Source: Desulfocarbo sp964620595 (GTDB lineage: Bacteria; Desulfobacterota; Desulfarculia; Desulfarculales; Desulfarculaceae). Taken from it: a stretch of DNA of 64,000 nucleotides. The notes beneath the pieces are model-generated. The model had not been told where the DNA came from. It saw only the letters and a list, made by a program, of their open reading frames with translations, and did no database searches. Positions 60,676 through 64,000 of the stretch are shown here, one piece after another. The DNA is taken from contig CAZUHP010000007.1 in NCBI GenBank assembly GCA_964620595.1, positions 1 through 64,000 of the forward strand, written 5' to 3'. Both the position numbers and the translations under genes were made by a program. Within the stretch, counting starts at the first letter, position 1. Each line of letters opens with the position of its first letter.

Positions 60676-61596
60676 ATGTTTGAAGCAGCAACCAAAACCG
60701 AGAAAGTATCTGACCGAATAATCGAGCAGATCAGGGACGCCGTGTTGAGCGGGCGGGTCAAGCCGGGGGACCGGCTGGCCTCGGAAAAGGAACTCATCAC
60801 CCAGTTCGGGGTCTCCAAGGCCACCATGCGGGAGGCGCTCAGGGTCTTGGAGGCCATGGGCCTGGTGGAGATACGCAAAGGCACCCAGGGAGGGGTGTTC
60901 GTGGCCGAGGTGGACATGAGGACCACCGTGCACAGCATCATGAACTTCCTCCACTTCAAGGCGGTCTCCGTGCGCGAGATCACCATGCTGCGTTTCATGA
61001 TCGAGCCCTCGGTGGCCCACCTGGCCGCCCTGGTGCGCAGCGAGGAAGACATAGAGCGGCTCACCGCCATGGTGCGGCACAGCGGGGACGAGAAGGTGAT
61101 CGTCCTGGGCAAGGAGATCAGCTTCCATCGCTACCTGGCCCGCATGACCGGCAATCCCCTGCTCATCCTCATCATGGACTTTCTGGACAACCTGCTCAGG
61201 GACCTGAAGGAACAGTTGAACCTGTCGCCGGAGTTCTACGAGCAGGTCAAGGTGTCCCACCAGCGGATACTCGAGTGCATGATCGCCGAGGACTGCGTGG
61301 GCGCCCGCCGCGAGATGGCCGCCGACCTCTTGAACGTGGGGGATCACATGGCCAAGGCCACCGGCGATCCCCCCTTCGACCCGGCCATGCTGGGCTTCAG
61401 CCGGGCGGCCCTGTACCAGGGCGGCGGCGGCCAGGGTCTGGATATCGCGGCCGCCGGACTTTCCCCCGAGCTGGTGGCGGATCCTTCCGGCAAACCGGTG
61501 GACCCCGAGGTCTTGCGGCGGGGGATGCTCTTGCGTCGCCTGGGCTCCGGCGACTTGTACCTGCTGGTGCCCAAGGAAGAGGACGCCGAGGAATAG
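60676..61596 (+). CDS. FadR/GntR-family transcriptional regulator
   Basis: 306 residues. Winged helix-turn-helix (residues 8-75: RIIEQIRDAVLSGRVKPGDR, SKATMREALRVLEAMGL), then an FCD ligand domain (about 90-240) with metal ligands likely in the HRYLARMTGNP and SHQRILECMI segments. A C-terminal extension of about 65 residues is unusual. It probably controls the following acylating dehydrogenase gene and itself. Confidence 0.85.
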   Translation: MFEAATKTEKVSDRIIEQIRDAVLSGRVKPGDRLASEKELITQFGVSKATMREALRVLEAMGLVEIRKGTQGGVFVAEVDMRTTVHSIMNFLHFKAVSVREITMLRFMIEPSVAHLAALVRSEEDIERLTAMVRHSGDEKVIVLGKEISFHRYLARMTGNPLLILIMDFLDNLLRDLKEQLNLSPEFYEQVKVSHQRILECMIAEDCVGARREMAADLLNVGDHMAKATGDPPFDPAMLGFSRAALYQGGGGQGLDIAAAGLSPELVADPSGKPVDPEVLRRGMLLRRLGSGDLYLLVPKEEDAEE

Positions 61597-61598
61597 GC

Positions 61599-61622
61599 AC
61601 CCGGCCCCCTGGCGGGTTTTTT
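61599..61622 (+). terminator. hairpin with T-run between regulator and dehydrogenase
   Basis: ACCC[G]GCC pairs with GGCGGGT (one bulged G), then six T. It lies 2 nt after the regulator stop and 56 nt before the dehydrogenase, so the two genes may be separately transcribed or attenuated. Confidence 0.7.
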
Positions 61623-61677
61623 ACATCGAAATAATTCCACGTCCCGCCATGTGCGGCGGATTGGGAGGTTAGCTGAA

Positions 61678-63168
61678 ATGGCTCTGTTGGAAGCACCCAT
61701 CAAAGGCCAGCCAAAGGCTTTGAACTACGTGGGCGGCGAGTGGTTGGAGTCCAAGGGTGAGCACATCGACGTGGTCAACCCGGCCACCATGGAGAAGATA
61801 GGCGAGGTGGGCATCTCCACCAAGGAGGAGATAGACCAGGCGGTGCAGGCCGCCAAGGAGGCCTACCACGACTGGCGGCGGACCCCGGCGGTCACCCGTT
61901 GCCGCTACCTCTTCCGCCTGCTCAACCTCTTGGAGGAAAACTTCGAGGAACTCTCCCGGGTCCAGACCCAGGAGCACGGCAAGTGCATCGACGAGTCCCG
62001 CGGCGAGACCCGGCGGGGCATCGAGAACGTGGAGGTGGCCTGCGGCATCCCCACCCTCATGATGGGCGACTCCAGCGAGGACATCGCCAGCGGCATCGAT
62101 GAATACCTGATCCGGGTGCCCCTGGGCGTGTTCGGGGTCATCGGGCCCTTCAACTTCCCCTTCATGATCCCGCTGTGGTCGGCGCCCTACGCGGTGGCCA
62201 CCGGCAACACGGTGGTGGTCAAGCCCTCCAGCGAGGTGCCTTTCAGCCAGACCAAGATCGCCGAGCTGGTGGAGGAGGCCGGCTTCCCGCCCGGGGTGTG
62301 GAACATGGTCCACGGCGGCCGCACCGTGGTGGGCGGCATGCTGGAGCATCCCGACATCGAGGGCATCACCTTCGTGGGCTCCACCCCGGTCATGGAAGAC
62401 GTGATCTACCCGGGCTGCGGCAAGACCGGCAAGCGCTGCATCGCCCAGGGCGGCGCGGCCAACATCCTGGTGGTCATGCCGGACGCCAACATAGACGGCA
62501 CCGTGGCCGCCTTCCTGACCTCCTTCTTCGGCAACGCGGGCCAGCGCTGCCTGGCCGGGCAGACCGCGGTGATCGTGGGCGACGACGACAAGTTCTACGA
62601 CGAGTTCATGACCAAGATGCGCGAGCGGGCCGCGGCCATCAAGATCGGCAACGGCCTGGACGAATCCGTGCAGATGGGGCCCCTGCGGGACAAGTCCAAG
62701 AAGGAGAACGTGCTCCGCTACATCGAGATAGGCGAAAAGGAAGGCGCCAAGATCACCCTGGACGGACGCAAGCCCGAGGTCCAGGGCGGGCTGCCCGAGG
62801 ACTGCTTCCTGGGGCCCACCATCATGGAGAACTGCGACCGCTCCATGCGCATCGTGCGCGAGGAGATATTCGGGCCCACCATGAACGTGATCCGGGCCAA
62901 GACCCTGGAAGAGGCCATCGAGATCTGCAACGAGAGCCCCTACCACAACGGGCACGCCATCTTCACCAGCAACGGCAAGTATGCCCGCCAGTTCCAGTAC
63001 GACGTGATCAGCGGCAACGTGGGCATCAACATCGGCATCGTGGCCCCCATGGCCTTCTATCCCTTCAGCGGCATGAAGGGTTCCTTCATGGGCATCTTGC
63101 ATACCCAGGGGAAAGAGGCGGTGCGCTTCTTCACCGAAAGCAAGGTTTGCATCCACCGCTGGCTGTAG
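61678..63168 (+). CDS. CoA-acylating (methylmalonate-semialdehyde-type) aldehyde dehydrogenase
   Basis: 496 residues of the ALDH superfamily. NAD-binding PFNFPFMIPLW and KPSSEVPF, GSTPV and the catalytic cysteine in FFGNAGQRCLAG. The usual glutamate of hydrolytic ALDHs is absent; GGAANILVV follows as in MmsA/IolA. MmsA uses methylmalonate or malonate semialdehyde and CoA; the actual substrate is not proven. GGGAGG before the ATG. Confidence 0.85.
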   Translation: MALLEAPIKGQPKALNYVGGEWLESKGEHIDVVNPATMEKIGEVGISTKEEIDQAVQAAKEAYHDWRRTPAVTRCRYLFRLLNLLEENFEELSRVQTQEHGKCIDESRGETRRGIENVEVACGIPTLMMGDSSEDIASGIDEYLIRVPLGVFGVIGPFNFPFMIPLWSAPYAVATGNTVVVKPSSEVPFSQTKIAELVEEAGFPPGVWNMVHGGRTVVGGMLEHPDIEGITFVGSTPVMEDVIYPGCGKTGKRCIAQGGAANILVVMPDANIDGTVAAFLTSFFGNAGQRCLAGQTAVIVGDDDKFYDEFMTKMRERAAAIKIGNGLDESVQMGPLRDKSKKENVLRYIEIGEKEGAKITLDGRKPEVQGGLPEDCFLGPTIMENCDRSMRIVREEIFGPTMNVIRAKTLEEAIEICNESPYHNGHAIFTSNGKYARQFQYDVISGNVGINIGIVAPMAFYPFSGMKGSFMGILHTQGKEAVRFFTESKVCIHRWL

Positions 63169-63202
63169 GCCGCGTCCGGCGAGTGGTCAAAAGGGGAATG
63201 AT

Positions 63203-63634
63203 ATGAAGCTTAGCACCGCATCGGAAACCTTGAGTTTCATCCGGGAGCTGGAAGAGAAACTGGCCGGGTTCTACGAGGAGCTGGCCAAGCGTTTCCCCCA
63301 GCACGCGGGTGACTTCGAGACGTTTGCCAAGGAAAACCGCAAGTACAACAAGCAGATCCAGATGGCCTACCAGTCGGTGATAACCGACGCCATAGAGGGC
63401 TGCTACGCGTTCGACCTGGATCCGGCGGAATACGCCATTGACACCGAGCTGCCCGCGGATGCGGACCTGAAGTCCGCGGTGGCCAAGGCCCTGGCGGCCG
63501 AGGAGAAGATCACGGCCATCTACTCCACCGGCGCCGAGCAATCCGGATCGCTTTTGGCGGACGTGCCCCGCAACTTCAAGATCGTGCTCCGCAAGCGGGG
63601 GCCCCGCATGGAGAAGCTGAAGTCCTTGACTTAA
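63203..63634 (+). CDS. ferritin-like helical protein
   Basis: 143 residues, helical with rubrerythrin-like E-x2-Y spacing (ETLSFIRELEEKLAGFYEEL, EEKITAIYSTGAEQ), but the ExxH pair is not clear. Function unknown; possibly a rubrerythrin-derived structural protein. RBS AGGGGAAT. Follows the ALDH by 34 nt, so cotranscription is likely. Confidence 0.6.
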   Translation: MKLSTASETLSFIRELEEKLAGFYEELAKRFPQHAGDFETFAKENRKYNKQIQMAYQSVITDAIEGCYAFDLDPAEYAIDTELPADADLKSAVAKALAAEEKITAIYSTGAEQSGSLLADVPRNFKIVLRKRGPRMEKLKSLT

Positions 63635-63693
63635 AGGGGGGGAGCCCCGGGCCGGAAGCTAGGGAGGCCGGCCCGGGGACGCCTGCCCCCTTT
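63633..63693. terminator. large GC hairpin after the ferritin-like gene
   Basis: AAAGGGGG...CCCCCTTT encloses CCCCGGGCCGG/CCGGCCCGGGG (perfect 11-bp stem). Terminator-like in either direction; no long T-run. Confidence 0.55.
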
Positions 63694-64000
63694 GGAGGCC
63701 GGCCCTTCCGGCCCGAGCAACTCGTTGAACGCATCCTGATAGGCAGGGAGGACACCCGGACCGGCTTTTGACCTCGCACCCGCCACAGCGGGTGGCTCCA
63801 CGCCCCGGCGTGGATGACGAGAAGACAGCCCTGGGGCCGCCGACGGCGCCCGCGGGGCCTGAATCGGGAGGGTGACAAACATGTCCGCCAGGACTGCCCC
63901 AGCCCCGCACGTGCCGGCCCGGGCCGGTCTGCGACCCGCGCCAGGCAGGGTTGGGCCGCCTCCATCTCTCTTTGCTCATCACCAGCAAGCCACTGCCAGC
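63694..64000. other. non-coding tail of the window
   Basis: About 307 bp. Contains short hairpins (ACCCGC/GCGGGT and CCACGCC/GGCGTGG near 63779-63812) but no gene on either strand and no confidently recognised RNA. Truncated by the window edge. Confidence 0.4.

Noticed and set aside
63960..64000. GCCACTG near the window end, reminiscent of a cobalamin riboswitch
   Set aside because: Only a 7-nt match; the rest of the aptamer core is not visible and the element would run off the window.

Overview
The window is about 70% G+C, with many GTG and TTG starts, Shine-Dalgarno-led operons and no phage or IS genes. Gene content points to a strictly anaerobic member of the Desulfobacterota (former Deltaproteobacteria). 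The evidence is two aldehyde:ferredoxin-oxidoreductase (AOR) family genes, an HdrD-like Fe-S protein beside multihaem cytochromes c and membrane cytochromes b, a MmsA-type acylating dehydrogenase, CoA-transferase and thiolase/Zn-ribbon pairs, rubrerythrin-like proteins and sigma-54 regulation. A Desulfarculales-like lineage would fit, but that placement is inference. The sequence is a draft: a 100-N scaffold gap lies inside tmk (13345-13444).

Layout. 1-3.1 kb: rubrerythrin-like protein, a small exported protein behind a sigma-54 promoter, a CbiR-like TIM-barrel protein and a winged-helix protein. 3.1-8 kb: serS and a penicillin-binding transpeptidase (minus strand), diverging from a thiolase/Zn-ribbon OB-fold pair. 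8.2-19.4 kb: one long plus-strand run, purL-purQ-HD/OB exoribonuclease-tmk-holB-(SGNH hydrolase)-ricT-metG. 19.5-27 kb: exported protein and diguanylate cyclase (minus), then a tiny membrane protein, a histidine kinase and an NtrC-type regulator (plus) separated by an A+T-rich decayed gene. 27.3-39.6 kb: housekeeping genes (J-domain protein, GalT-like enzyme, DivIVA, DUF167, metallopeptidase, mreB, mutM, speD-speE, HU/IHF, phosphoesterase, tatD). 39.7-45.7 kb: AOR, two MoaD/ThiS-like proteins, CaiB/BaiF CoA-transferase, ATP-grasp protein and two divergent CobO-type adenosyltransferases. 45.6-52.1 kb: a minus-strand operon with an SsuABC/TauABC-type transporter, iron-sulfur flavoprotein, radical-SAM/GNAT fusion and PurM-like protein. 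52.2-57 kb: a membrane redox complex (HdrD-like protein, 7-haem cytochrome c fused to a cytochrome b, another cytochrome b, 6-haem cytochrome c). 57-64 kb: BPL_N-like amidotransferase, a shortened AOR paralogue with a ferredoxin, and a FadR-type regulator with a methylmalonate-semialdehyde-dehydrogenase-like enzyme and a ferritin-like protein.

The most unusual signal is a dispersed G-tract repeat: 7-8 G followed by CGAC, about 12 nt per unit. It occurs in both orientations at nine or more loci, between genes and inside genes. In genes it keeps a 12-nt, frame-preserving period and falls in loops or tails of conserved proteins (tmk, histidine kinase, ricT, HdrD-like protein). In intergenic copies the unit length drifts. 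The scaffold gap sits on one copy; its two edges share an identical 55-nt overlap, and merging them restores an intact tmk. The second point of interest is the radical-SAM/GNAT/PurM-like operon, which resembles the nitrilase-associated (Nit1C) set. Here it has no nitrilase and is joined to an ABC transporter and an iron-sulfur flavoprotein.
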